Assembly (NCBI GenBank): GCA_002291925.1
Contig: DBAY01000057.1
Span: forward strand, 548-64,547
Length of the DNA: 64,000 bases
Source: Alphaproteobacteria bacterium UBA998
GTDB taxonomy: Bacteria > Pseudomonadota > Alphaproteobacteria > Rickettsiales > UBA998
Reading direction: 5' to 3'
A program made the translations under genes and the position numbers. Positions 52,136 through 60,774 of this stretch are shown in pieces. The number at the start of each line of letters is the position of its first letter. Position 1 is the first letter of the stretch. Under the pieces are notes generated by a model, which worked only from the letters and a program-made list of their open reading frames with translations, was not told the origin of the DNA and did no database searches.

Positions 52136-52187
52136 TATCCATCAAGGGGATTTCCATTGACGGCAGATAGGATGCTCAGTATGTCAC

Positions 52188-52202
52188 TGAGAATCATTAT
52201 CA
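52188..52202 (+). promoter_or_regulatory. Near-perfect Fur box
   Basis: TGAGAATCATTATCA matches the 7-1-7 Fur consensus TGATAATNATTATCA at 13 of 14 fixed positions. It lies 10 bp before the ATG of the TIGR03118 gene, so bound Fur would block transcription or initiation there. Confidence 0.6.
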
Positions 52203-52212
52203 GGATGTTGAT

Positions 52213-53457
52213 ATGTTCTCGATTAGCCTTGCCGTTGCCAGTCTTGTCAGCCTGATCGCGCTGCCGGTGCTGGCGGCCCCGTCCGCTTCTCAGCCGCAAA
52301 ACCGTTACGCGCTGGAGGTGTTCCACGCGAACGACGCGCAGTACCAGCCCTCGCTGGGCGTGGAAAAGCCGTTCGTCAATGCGTGGGGCATCGCCATCCG
52401 TCCCAAAGGGGCGGGCGGGCATTTCTGGGTCACCGCGAAGGATATCAGCTATGAATATGTCGGCGATGTGCGGGCCTCGGCGGATGAGAAACTGCGCCCG
52501 ATGCATCAGGACGAGTTGAAAATCGTGAAGCTGCCGGTGGGGGGAGCGGACAAGTTCGCCACGGGCACCGTCTTCTCCGGCAGTGACCGGAACTTCACCA
52601 TCACGCAAGAGATTTCCGGCAAGGAGCCCATCACCGCCCCCGCCAAATTCCTCTTCGCTAGTGACGGCGGCATCATCTCCGCCTGGACGGAGCGCAAGCT
52701 GCCGGATGGCAGTTTCGATCGTTCCGGCGAGGCCATCACGGTCATTGATCAGTCGAAGCAGGGCGCGCAATTCTTCGGAATCGCGGTCAGCCATGATTAC
52801 AGCCGCCTCTACGCCGCCGATTTCGGCCGCAAGCCGGCCATCAAGGTATTTGACGGGCAGTTCAGGCCGCTCGATATCCGCTTCGACCAGCCCTTCGACA
52901 TTAACAAGGATGGCGACGTGGAGCCCGGCGAGTTCGCGCCCTTCAACGTGCAGGCACTCACCACACCTGCAGGTGAAAACCACCTCTTCGTCACCTATGC
53001 GCGCACGCGTGCCTGCCCTGACAAGGCCGTAACCGAAGGCGATTGCGCGGCAGGCCAGATTTATCCGGGCGAGGAAGACAAAACCGCAGGCGCGGGCAGG
53101 TTGGCCGAATTCACCGAAGACGGCAAGCTGGTGCGCGTGTGGCCGGATGATCGCCACCTCACCGCGCCCTGGGGCGTTGCTTATGCCCCGGCGAATTTTG
53201 GCAAGCTCTCCAACGCGCTCCTCGTCGGCAATTTCGGCGATGGCACCATTGCCGCCTTTGATGCCAAAACGCACGCGTTCATCGATGTGCTGCGCGATGC
53301 CGAGGGCAACCCCTTTGCGCTGGAAGGGCTGTGGGGCCTGCTGTTTGGCAATGGCGAAGGCCTGGGCGATACCAATGCGCTTTACGTAGCCGCCGGTCCG
53401 CAGGATGAGGAAGACGGTGTGTTTGGCGCGCTTCGTCCCGTGACGCAGGCTCCTTAA
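52213..53457 (+). CDS. TIGR03118-family secreted protein (beta-propeller-like)
   Basis: 414 residues. A signal peptide (MFSISLAVASLVSLIALPVLA) precedes the family pattern: FVNAWGIAIRP, FLFASDGGIISAWTER, RLYAADFGRKPAIKVFDGQF, FAPFNVQAL, APWGVAYAPANFGKLSNALL, VGNFGDGTIAAFDAKT, and EGLWGLLFGNGEGLGDTNAL. The repeats suggest a beta-propeller in the periplasm or outside. Family function is unknown. An EF-hand-like DINKDGDVEPGE (about 235–246) may bind calcium. The upstream Fur box suggests iron control. Confidence 0.85.
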   Translation: MFSISLAVASLVSLIALPVLAAPSASQPQNRYALEVFHANDAQYQPSLGVEKPFVNAWGIAIRPKGAGGHFWVTAKDISYEYVGDVRASADEKLRPMHQDELKIVKLPVGGADKFATGTVFSGSDRNFTITQEISGKEPITAPAKFLFASDGGIISAWTERKLPDGSFDRSGEAITVIDQSKQGAQFFGIAVSHDYSRLYAADFGRKPAIKVFDGQFRPLDIRFDQPFDINKDGDVEPGEFAPFNVQALTTPAGENHLFVTYARTRACPDKAVTEGDCAAGQIYPGEEDKTAGAGRLAEFTEDGKLVRVWPDDRHLTAPWGVAYAPANFGKLSNALLVGNFGDGTIAAFDAKTHAFIDVLRDAEGNPFALEGLWGLLFGNGEGLGDTNALYVAAGPQDEEDGVFGALRPVTQAP

Positions 53458-53487
53458 GCTGAGGGCATTAGCCCAATTCACAATCGT

Positions 53488-53600
53488 GTCATTCCAGCGA
53501 AAGCTGGAATCCAGAGGGCGCTAGCCGCGCATGAGGCATTCTTTGTTTTGCGCTGGATTCCCGATCGGCGCTCGGCTGCGCCTCACTGGTCGGGAATGAG
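53488..53600. repeat. Interspersed palindromic repeat, type A
   Basis: 113 bp beginning GTCATTCCAGCGAAAGCTGG; the right end reads TCGGGAATGAG, so the terminal C of GAC has changed. It occupies most of the gap between the TIGR03118 gene and bfd. Confidence 0.8.
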
Positions 53601-53650
53601 AATGTTTTATAGCACCTTGATCTTACAAACTTTGATTTCATCATTTTTAA

Positions 53651-53665
53651 TGAGAATGAGTTGCA
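53651..53665 (+). promoter_or_regulatory. Possible Fur-like site upstream of bfd
   Basis: TGAGAATGAGTTGCA has a good left Fur half-site (TGAGAAT) and a weak right half. It lies 57 bp before the bfd start, a sensible operator position. Weaker than the site at 52188. Confidence 0.35.
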
Positions 53666-53722
53666 TCTTTCGGCTGTTTTCGATAGAATGAAAATCGTTC
53701 GCATGTGCTGCCCGAAGGATTT

Positions 53723-53905
53723 ATGTATCTCTGTATCTGCAATTGCCTGAAAGAAAAGGACGTCTGCTCCGTTGCGCAGGGATCGCGCACGGTGAGCGAG
53801 GTGTATAAAAAGCTTGGCTGCCAGCCCCAGTGTGGCAAGTGCGTCAGCTTCGTGCGCGAGCATTATCTTTCGAAGTCGCGACAAACTTCTGCAGTTGCGA
53901 ATTAA
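53723..53905 (+). CDS. bfd: Bacterioferritin-associated ferredoxin
   Basis: 60 residues. The [2Fe–2S] ligands are arranged as in Bfd: CICNC near the start and CQPQCGKC later (MYLCICNCLKEKDVCSVAQG, VYKKLGCQPQCGKCVSF). It reduces bacterioferritin cores to release iron. AAGGAT precedes the ATG. bfr follows 74 bp downstream. Confidence 0.9.
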   Translation: MYLCICNCLKEKDVCSVAQGSRTVSEVYKKLGCQPQCGKCVSFVREHYLSKSRQTSAVAN

Positions 53906-53979
53906 TCGCCCTCTTTTTGCTTGAAACAGGCGCGCGCTGACACGTAACGTAGCGTCGACTGAAATTTACGGAGGGTTCC

Positions 53980-54444
53980 ATGGCCACCAGTGCCGACGTC
54001 GTCGCCGCGCTCAACCTGATTCTGAAAAACGAGCTGACGGCTATCAACCAGTATTTCCTGCATTCGCGCATGCTGCGCCACCTCGGCTATCAGAAAATGG
54101 CGCAGAAGGAATACGAGGAATCCATCGACGAGATGAAGCACGCCGACCGCATCATGGAACGCATCTTCATGATCGGCGGCCTGCCTAACCTGCAGGACAT
54201 CGGCCGCCTGATGATCGGCGAGAACCCCATCGAGATCGTCGAGTGCGACTACAAGCTGGAACTGGTGGTGCTGGAAGACCTCAAGAAAGCCCACGCCGTC
54301 TGCGAGGAAGCCAATGACCGCACGACGGTTAACCTCGTAGAAGAAATCCTCGCCAGCGAAGAGAAGCACATTGAGGAACTGAAAGCCCAACTCGGCCTCA
54401 TCAAGGCGATGGGTGAGCAGAACTATCTGCAGTCGCAGGTGTAA
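53980..54444 (+). CDS. bfr: Bacterioferritin
   Basis: 154 residues, four-helix ferritin-like iron store. Ferroxidase and haem positions appear in LILKNELTAINQYFLHSRML (first Glu), YEESIDEMKHADRIMERIFM (Glu, His, haem-binding Met) and LVEEILASEEKHIEELKAQL. A strong GGAGGG site precedes the ATG. With bfd it forms an iron storage and release module. Confidence 0.95.
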   Translation: MATSADVVAALNLILKNELTAINQYFLHSRMLRHLGYQKMAQKEYEESIDEMKHADRIMERIFMIGGLPNLQDIGRLMIGENPIEIVECDYKLELVVLEDLKKAHAVCEEANDRTTVNLVEEILASEEKHIEELKAQLGLIKAMGEQNYLQSQV

Positions 54445-54485
54445 GCTAATAAAATTTTCACCATTGCTATCTATGGTGGAAATAT

Positions 54486-55607
54486 ATGCTGCGCGCTTGG
54501 ACGATAGGCGAGAGAATTCCATCCATTATTGGCCGGACAGGATCTCGCGATAAATTTCATTTCGATACGATGGCTGGGCGCTACATCGTCCTGTGCCTGG
54601 TTGGTTCAGCAGGCATTGAAAAGAACGCCGAGGCGCTCAGGCATATGATGAGTCATCGCTTCGATGATACGTTCTCTTCCTTTTTCGCGGTCAGCATAGA
54701 CCAAGGCGACGAGGATCATAAAAGGTTAGGAGATCGAGAGTCGGGCGTACGGACCTTCTGGGACTTCGATCATCGCATCAGCTTGACACTGGGAGCGATG
54801 GACGCACCCGCACCGGGGCAAGCGGTCAGCTATATGCCCTCGACGCTCATCCTCGACCCCAACTTGCGCGTGATCGCACATATTCCTCTGAAGGACTCTG
54901 CCCAGCACAACGCTCTATTTGACCTGACGATGGCGGCGCTGAGGCCTGTCAATGATTATGCCGGTGTCCCAATCCATGCGCCTGTCCTGGTCGTCCCCCA
55001 TGTGTTCGAGCATGAATTCTGCCGCAAGCTTATTGATGAGTATCAGCGCCATGGCGGGCAGGATTCTGGCTTCATGCGTGAAGTCAATGGGAAGACCGTC
55101 GGCGTCTATGATTACAGCTTCAAGCGCCGCAGTGACTATTTCTTCGATCAGGATAATGAAATGACTGATCAGGTACGCCGCAGAATTGTCCGCCGGCTTT
55201 TACCAGAGATAAAAAGAGCTTTTAGCTTCGAGGTTACCCGTATGGAGCGCTATGTCGTCTCCTGCTATGAAAGCGAAACCCAAGGCTTCTTCCGCCCGCA
55301 CCGTGATAATACTACACCGGCAACAGCACATCGCCGTTTCGCATGTTCCATTAATCTCAACGCGGAAGAATATGAGGGTGGCGATCTGCGCTTTCCCGAG
55401 TTTGGCACCCATACCTATCGCCCCCCTACCGGCGGGGCGGTGGTGTTCTCATGCACGCTCCTGCATGAGGCAACGCCAGTCATAAAAGGGACGCGATATG
55501 CCTTCCTGCCTTTCTTCTATGATGAGGCCGCTGCCAAGATCCGTGAAGAAAACCTTGCGCATCTCAGCAGCGACGTCATCGATAACAGAACAGCTGGCGC
55601 GGCTTAG
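54486..55607 (+). CDS. Peroxiredoxin-like domain fused to a 2OG-Fe(II) oxygenase
   Basis: 373 residues. Residues 1–155 have a thioredoxin/AhpC-like layout (GRYIVLCLVGSAGIEKNAEA, YMPSTLILDPNLRVIAHI), but no Cys stands where the peroxidatic Cys should be. Residues 165–345 form a prolyl-4-hydroxylase-type oxygenase with iron ligands His272, Asp274 (RPHRDNT) and His327 (LLHEATP), and Arg337 for 2-oxoglutarate. It hydroxylates an unknown substrate. It starts 41 bp after bfr and may share iron control. Confidence 0.85.
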   Translation: MLRAWTIGERIPSIIGRTGSRDKFHFDTMAGRYIVLCLVGSAGIEKNAEALRHMMSHRFDDTFSSFFAVSIDQGDEDHKRLGDRESGVRTFWDFDHRISLTLGAMDAPAPGQAVSYMPSTLILDPNLRVIAHIPLKDSAQHNALFDLTMAALRPVNDYAGVPIHAPVLVVPHVFEHEFCRKLIDEYQRHGGQDSGFMREVNGKTVGVYDYSFKRRSDYFFDQDNEMTDQVRRRIVRRLLPEIKRAFSFEVTRMERYVVSCYESETQGFFRPHRDNTTPATAHRRFACSINLNAEEYEGGDLRFPEFGTHTYRPPTGGAVVFSCTLLHEATPVIKGTRYAFLPFFYDEAAAKIREENLAHLSSDVIDNRTAGAA

Positions 55608-57181
55608 AAGCGCAGCACTTTCGCCTGTTTCACGTTCGGCAGCTTGGCGACCTTGTCAACGAGGGCGCTGTCGATTTCCTGATCAACCTCGATGAGCGCC
55701 ACGGCGTCATCATGGCCTTCGTTACGGCCGAGCTGGAAGTTGGCGATGTTCACCTTGTGCTCACCCAGCAGCGAGCCGACGCCGCCCACGAGACCCGGCT
55801 TGTCCTCGTTATGCACGAAGAGCATGATCGGGCCGAGTGAGGCTTCCAGCTTCACGCCATGCAGGTCCACGATCCGCGGCGCTCCAGCGAAGACGGTGCC
55901 CGCGATGGTGCGGGTGCGCTTGTCAGTGGTGACAGTGACACGCATCAAGCTCTGGTAATGGCTGGAGAGGCTGTCGCGCTTGGTTTCGCTGATCTCGATG
56001 CCGCGCTCGCGGGCGATGACCGGCGCGTTGACCATGTTCACGGATGCGATCTGCGGCTTCAGCAGGCCTTCCAGCGCCACGGCGGTGAGCGGCTTGGTGT
56101 TCAGCCCGGCCACACGGCCTTCATACTCGATGACCACGGACTTTAGCCCCGTCTCGATGAGCTGGCCCGCGAAGCTGCCGAGCTTGCCCGCGAGTTCCAG
56201 ATAGGGCTTCAGCTTCTTTGCATCTTCCGCCGAGACAGAGGGCATGTTGATGGCGTTGGTAACGGCGCCGTTCACAAGGAAATCAGCCATTTGTTCCGCC
56301 ACCTGCACAGCGACGTTCTCCTGCGCTTCTGTGGTGGAGGCGCCGAGGTGCGGAGTGCAGACGACGTTTTCCAGCCCGAACAGCGGATTGCTCTCGGCGG
56401 GCTCCTTCTCGAACACGTCAAGCGCCGCCCCGGCAACATGACCGGATTCGATGGCATCCTTCAGGGCGCATTCGTCAATCAGGCCGCCACGGGCGCAGTT
56501 GACGATGCGCACACCTTTTTTGCACTGGGCCAGCCGTTCCTTGTTGAGGATGTTGCGGGTGGAATCATTCAGCGGTGTGTGTAAAGTGATGAAATCGGCG
56601 CGCTTCAGCAGGTCATCCAGTTCCACTTTTTCCACGTTCAAATCGCGGGCACGCTCGGCGGAGAGGAAGGGATCATAGACCACCACCTTCATCTTCAGCC
56701 CCTGTGCGCGGTCGGCGACGATGGAGCCGATATTGCCGCAGCCGATCATGCCCAGCACTTTGCCATACAGCTCAACGCCCATGTATTTGTTCTTCTCCCA
56801 CTTGCCCGCATGTGTGGAGGCGTTGGCCTGCGGAATCTGGCGGGCCAGCGCCATCATGAGGGAAATGGTATGCTCGGCGGTGGTGATGGAGTTGCCAAAC
56901 GGCGTGTTCATTACGACGACACCACGCCCGGTGGCAGCGGGCACGTCCACGTTATCGACGCCAATACCGGCGCGGCCGATAACTTTCAGGTTCTTCGCCG
57001 CGTCCAGAATCCGTGGGGTGACCTTGGTGGCGGAGCGGATGGCGAGGCCATCATAGTCGCCGATGATCTTAATTAGCTCATCCGGTGCAAGGCCGGTTTT
57101 CACGTCCACTTCGACGCCACCCTGCTTGAAGATGTCAATCGCCTGCGGGCTGAGTTTGTCGCTAATGAGAACTTTGGGCAT
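55604..57181 (-). CDS. serA: D-3-phosphoglycerate dehydrogenase, long ACT-type
   Basis: 525 residues. First step of serine synthesis. NAD-binding GMIGCGNIGSIVADRAQGLK, catalytic Arg in NCARGGLIDECAL, His in TPHLGASTTEAQ. After the catalytic domain (to about 315) come the intervening domain (about 320–445) and a C-terminal ACT domain (MLFVHNEDKPGLVGGVGSLL), as in mycobacterial-type enzymes that sense serine. The stop overlaps that of the convergent oxygenase fusion by 4 bp. serC lies upstream on the same strand, 110 bp away. Confidence 0.96.
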   Translation of the reverse strand: MPKVLISDKLSPQAIDIFKQGGVEVDVKTGLAPDELIKIIGDYDGLAIRSATKVTPRILDAAKNLKVIGRAGIGVDNVDVPAATGRGVVVMNTPFGNSITTAEHTISLMMALARQIPQANASTHAGKWEKNKYMGVELYGKVLGMIGCGNIGSIVADRAQGLKMKVVVYDPFLSAERARDLNVEKVELDDLLKRADFITLHTPLNDSTRNILNKERLAQCKKGVRIVNCARGGLIDECALKDAIESGHVAGAALDVFEKEPAESNPLFGLENVVCTPHLGASTTEAQENVAVQVAEQMADFLVNGAVTNAINMPSVSAEDAKKLKPYLELAGKLGSFAGQLIETGLKSVVIEYEGRVAGLNTKPLTAVALEGLLKPQIASVNMVNAPVIARERGIEISETKRDSLSSHYQSLMRVTVTTDKRTRTIAGTVFAGAPRIVDLHGVKLEASLGPIMLFVHNEDKPGLVGGVGSLLGEHKVNIANFQLGRNEGHDDAVALIEVDQEIDSALVDKVAKLPNVKQAKVLRF

Positions 57182-57210
57182 TGCAGATAGTCTCCATTTT
57201 TATTGTTTCT

Positions 57211-57282
57211 GTCATCCCCGCGCAGGCGGGAATCCATATTCCAGAATCCGGAGTTATGGATCCCCGCCTTCGCGGGGATGAC
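57211..57282. repeat. Interspersed palindromic repeat, type F
   Basis: 72 bp beginning GTCATCCCCGCGCAGGCGGG and ending CGCGGGGATGAC, between serC and serA. It could form a strong hairpin in the serC–serA transcript. Confidence 0.75.
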
Positions 57283-57291
57283 ATGTTTAAA

Positions 57292-58452
57292 TTACGCTGC
57301 CGCCTTCTGTTGCTTGATTTCCCCGAAGGCCCAGTCGAGCCAGGGGAAGAGGGCTTCCAGATCGGAGGTCTCGACCGTCGCGCCGCCCCACAGGCGCAGG
57401 CCGACGGGGGCATCGCGGTAGGCGCCGATGTCGAAGGCGACGTTTTCTTTCTCCAGCAGCTTGGTCATGTCCTTCGCCTTGGCGGCCTGCTCATCGGCGG
57501 AAAGGCTATTGAACCACGGATCGCTGATCTTCAGGCAGATCGAGGTGCAGGAGCGGATGCTTTCATCCTGTGCAAGAAAATCGACCCACGGCGTCTTTTC
57601 TACCCACGCCTTTACGGCGGCGAGGTTCCTCTCCGAGCGCTTGATGAGTTCCGACAGGCCGCCGATGGATTCGGCCCAGATCAACCCGTCCAGCGCGTCT
57701 TCCACAGCGATCATGGAGGGGGTGTTGATGGTTTCGCCCTGGAAGATGCCTTCCACGATCTTGCCGCCCTTAGTCATGCGGAAGAGTTTCGGCAGCGGCC
57801 AGTTCGGCGTGTAGGACTCAAGGCGGGCCACGGCGCGGGGCGAGAGGGCCAGCATGCCATGCGCCGCTTCGCCGCCGAGCACCTTCTGCCAGGACCATGT
57901 CACTACATCGAGTTTCTCGAAGGGGACATCCATGGCGAACACGGCGGAGGTGGCGTCGCAGATGGCAAGGCCTTCGCGATCATCGGCAATCCAGTCAGCG
58001 TTCGGCACGCGCACGCCGGAGGTGGTGCCGTTCCAGGTGAAGCCGACATCGCGGCTCCAATCCACTTGGCTGAGGTCAGGGATTTCACCGTAAGATGCGC
58101 TGAACACGCGCAGGTCGGTGAGTTTCAGCTGCTTCTTCGCGGCGGTCACCCAGCCTTCGCCGAAGCTCTCCCATGAAAGCATGTCGACACCGCGGGCGCC
58201 CATCATGGTCCACATCGCCATTTCGTAAGCGCCGGTATCGGAGGCAGGCACGATGCCGAGACGCCAGTCCGCCGGGATGCCGAGTATCTTTTTCGAGCGC
58301 TCGATGACGTCCGCCAGCTTCTTCTTGCCGGGGCCGGAGCGGTGAGAGCGGCCAACGAGCGCATCCTTCAGCGCTTCCCAGGACCAGCCAGGACGCTTGG
58401 CGCAGGGGCCTGAAGAAAAACAGGGGTTTACGGGTTTCTGCGTAGGTTTCAT
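57292..58452 (-). CDS. serC: Phosphoserine aminotransferase (alphaproteobacterial type)
   Basis: 386 residues. It transaminates 3-phosphohydroxypyruvate with glutamate. N-terminus [23 protein letters not shown] Lys in [18 protein letters not shown]; nearby [14 protein letters not shown] and [11 protein letters not shown]. The layout matches the alphaproteobacterial/archaeal subfamily rather than the E. coli type. In the same orientation as serA, likely co-transcribed across a repeat element. Confidence 0.94.
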   Translation of the reverse strand: MKPTQKPVNPCFSSGPCAKRPGWSWEALKDALVGRSHRSGPGKKKLADVIERSKKILGIPADWRLGIVPASDTGAYEMAMWTMMGARGVDMLSWESFGEGWVTAAKKQLKLTDLRVFSASYGEIPDLSQVDWSRDVGFTWNGTTSGVRVPNADWIADDREGLAICDATSAVFAMDVPFEKLDVVTWSWQKVLGGEAAHGMLALSPRAVARLESYTPNWPLPKLFRMTKGGKIVEGIFQGETINTPSMIAVEDALDGLIWAESIGGLSELIKRSERNLAAVKAWVEKTPWVDFLAQDESIRSCTSICLKISDPWFNSLSADEQAAKAKDMTKLLEKENVAFDIGAYRDAPVGLRLWGGATVETSDLEALFPWLDWAFGEIKQQKAAA

Positions 58453-58595
58453 GGGATTACCGGAAATTAGGGAATTTCGTGAATGTGCTTAGCCCGTAGC
58501 ACGCCCGGATGCAAAGGGAAAATATGTAGGGACATCATTGCAGGTATAGGTGGGCAATGAGGTGTTTCAGATAAGCAGAGTTTTCCGCATCCTTG

Positions 58596-58720
58596 TCATT
58601 CCAGCGCAGGCTGGAATCCAGACTAACTGTCGCCCTGAACTTGTTTCAGGGCCTATGATAAAAAGATGCTGAAACAAGTTCAGCATGACAGGACTGGATT
58701 CCAGCCTGCGCTGGAATGAC
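58596..58720. repeat. Type A palindromic repeat interrupted by a type B repeat
   Basis: The outer 27 bp at 58596–58622 and 58694–58720 are exact reverse complements (left arm starts GTCATTCCAGCGCAGGCTGG). The 71 bp between them contain the type B copy at 58629–58689. It lies in the 270-bp gene-free gap between serC and the hydrolase gene. Confidence 0.85.
58629..58689. repeat. Interspersed palindromic repeat, type B, nested
   Basis: 61 bp beginning GTCGCCCTGAACTTG and ending GTTCAGCATGAC, nearly identical to 16464–16525. Confidence 0.85.
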
Positions 58721-58722
58721 AA

Positions 58723-59478
58723 TTAACTCACCGCATCCAGCAGTTTTTCCAGGGTGAAGGTGAGCACGTGCAGGTCTTCGGGGGTGGAGAGGCGGTGGTC
58801 GCCTTCCTTGATGAGCATCGTCTGCACATCCCTGCTTTCCAGTGCTTCGGCGATGTCGTGGGCGTAGGTCCACGGCACGTCTGGGTCCTTCATGCCCTGC
58901 ACGAGCCGCACTGGGCAGGTGAGGGGGATGGGGCTATCCAGCAGCAGATGCTGGCGACCGTCCTCGATCAGCAATTTTGTGATGGGGTAGGGATCGCCAT
59001 AAAGAGAGGGAACGTAGATGACGCCGTCGCGCATCAGGTCACGCTGCTGGGCCGGGGTCATGCCTGCCCACATGAGGCGTTCGGTGAAATCCGGCGCGGC
59101 GGCGATCCCGAGGATACCCTTTACGTACTCGCGCCGTTGCAGGGCCATGTTCAGCGCAATCCAGCCGCCCATGCTGGAGCCGACCAGTATGGCGGGGCCT
59201 TGCATCACGTGATCGAACAACTCCAGCGCATTCTGCGTCCAGCGGCCGATGCTGCCTTCCAGAAAATCGCCGCCCGTCTGGCCGTGGGCATGGTAATCAA
59301 AGCGCAGGAAAGCCTGCCCGCGTCCCCGGCAGTAGGATTCCAGCGTCGTCGCCTTCGAGCCCGTCATGTCCGAGCGGAAACCGCCGCAGAACATGACGCC
59401 CGGCGCGCGACCGGGCGTATAATGATAGGCCAGCCGGTCGCCCGTGGAGGTAACATGGTACTGCAATCCGCCATTCAT
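58723..59478 (-). CDS. Alpha/beta hydrolase (ABHD10-like serine esterase)
   Basis: 251 residues from ATG 59478 (GGAT five bases before); a GTG at 59532 would lengthen it. Core motifs: VMFCGGFRSDMTGSKATTLE, FLRFDYHAHGQTGGDF, nucleophile GSSMGGWIAL, Asp in MKDPDVPW and His in EGDHRLS. The CGGFxSDMxGxKA signature is that of ABHD10/acyl-protein or glucuronide esterases. Substrate unknown. Divergent from a glycosyltransferase gene. Confidence 0.82.
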   Translation of the reverse strand: MNGGLQYHVTSTGDRLAYHYTPGRAPGVMFCGGFRSDMTGSKATTLESYCRGRGQAFLRFDYHAHGQTGGDFLEGSIGRWTQNALELFDHVMQGPAILVGSSMGGWIALNMALQRREYVKGILGIAAAPDFTERLMWAGMTPAQQRDLMRDGVIYVPSLYGDPYPITKLLIEDGRQHLLLDSPIPLTCPVRLVQGMKDPDVPWTYAHDIAEALESRDVQTMLIKEGDHRLSTPEDLHVLTFTLEKLLDAVS

Positions 59479-59550
59479 ATAGGATCCATGCGAAGGAAAA
59501 CGTTGAGGGAACAGCGCGAACTGTCCTATCACTCACTCAGGAGCGACGCA

Positions 59551-60774
59551 ATGACCGGCAAACCACCGACTGTTCTTCAAGTGCTGCCCGAACTCCGCAC
59601 CGGCGGGGTGGAGCGCGGCACGGTGGAGATCGCCGCCGCCCTGCACAAGGCGGGCCACCGCGCGCTGGTGGCCTCGGCGGGCGGCTATATGGAGAGCGAC
59701 CTCTCTTATGCGGGTGGCGAACATATCCGCATCCCGCAGATGAAAAGCAAGAATCCGTGGCATATCATGGAGAATGCCGACCGGCTGGCGAAAATCATCC
59801 GCGAAGAGAAAGTGGATATCATCCATGCCCGCTCGCGCGCCCCGGCATGGAGCGCCCGCATGGCGGCCAAGCGCACGGGGTGCCATTTCATCACGACCTT
59901 CCATGGCGTCTACAACCTCAACTTCCCGCTGAAGCAGCGCTACAACGCCATCATGACGAAGGGCGAGCGGGTGATTGCCGTCTCCAACTTCGTGCGTGAG
60001 CATATCCTCGCCAATTATGAGGTCGATCCGCAGCGCGTGACGGTGATTCACCGTGGGGCGAATCTGGAAAAATTCTCACCGGACAAGGTCGTGCCCGGCC
60101 GCGTGGCGCAGGTGGCGAAGGACTGGCGCGTGCCGGAAGAGCTGCATCCGCTGATCCTGATGCCCGGCCGCATCACGCGCTGGAAGGGGCAGGATGTGCT
60201 CATCAAGGCGCTCGGCAAGCTGCCGCACCGCAATTTCTTCTGCTTGCTGGTGGGCGATGACGAGCGCCACCCGGACTATGCCAACGAGCTGAAACAGCTC
60301 ATCGAAGAGCTGAACCTGGAAGGCCATGTGCGCATGGTGGGCAACACCAAGTTCATGGCGGAGGCGTATGTGCTGGCGAGCCTCGTCGTCTCGCCCTCCA
60401 TCGAGCCGGAAGCGTTTGGACGCGTGCCCATCGAGGCGCAGGCAATGGGCAAGCCGGTGATTGCCACCCGCCACGGCGGCGCGATGGAAACGGTGCGCGA
60501 GTACGAAACCGGCTGGCTGGTGAATCCCGGCGATGTGGATGACCTCGCGCGGGCTCTGAATGAGGCGCTTTCGCTGGATGACGCCACCCGGCAGGTGATT
60601 GAGTATAATGCACTGTGGAACGCACGAAACAATTTCTCCACCGCCACCATGTGCCGCAAGACATTGCAGGTGTACGCGGAAGTCATGGCAGGCGTGCTGC
60701 CGGCGCCTGAACCTGAGCCGGACGCCATCGCGGAGCAGGAGCCGCTTGCCGAGGAAGAGACCGCCGACGCATGA
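59551..60774 (+). CDS. Glycosyltransferase family 4
   Basis: 407 residues from ATG 59551, which has CAGGAG upstream; the frame running back to 58768 is the antisense of the hydrolase. GT-B fold: TVLQVLPELRTGGVERGTVE at the N-terminus, donor-side motif MPGRITRWKGQDVLIKAL, and PSIEPEAFGRVPIEAQAMGK with the E-x7-E retaining signature. A Pro/Glu-rich tail of about 35 residues ends the protein. It probably builds lipopolysaccharide core or another surface glycan, with the GT9 gene it overlaps by ATGA. Confidence 0.9.
   Translation: MTGKPPTVLQVLPELRTGGVERGTVEIAAALHKAGHRALVASAGGYMESDLSYAGGEHIRIPQMKSKNPWHIMENADRLAKIIREEKVDIIHARSRAPAWSARMAAKRTGCHFITTFHGVYNLNFPLKQRYNAIMTKGERVIAVSNFVREHILANYEVDPQRVTVIHRGANLEKFSPDKVVPGRVAQVAKDWRVPEELHPLILMPGRITRWKGQDVLIKALGKLPHRNFFCLLVGDDERHPDYANELKQLIEELNLEGHVRMVGNTKFMAEAYVLASLVVSPSIEPEAFGRVPIEAQAMGKPVIATRHGGAMETVREYETGWLVNPGDVDDLARALNEALSLDDATRQVIEYNALWNARNNFSTATMCRKTLQVYAEVMAGVLPAPEPEPDAIAEQEPLAEEETADA

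Noticed and set aside
54453..54482. Terminator between bfr and the oxygenase fusion
   Set aside because: A CACCAT/ATGGTG hairpin exists, but the stem is short and no T-tract follows, so I do not call it.
58768..59550. N-terminal extension of the GT4 gene
   Set aside because: This part is the antisense of the alpha/beta hydrolase; a proper ribosome-binding site and GT-B start are at 59551.
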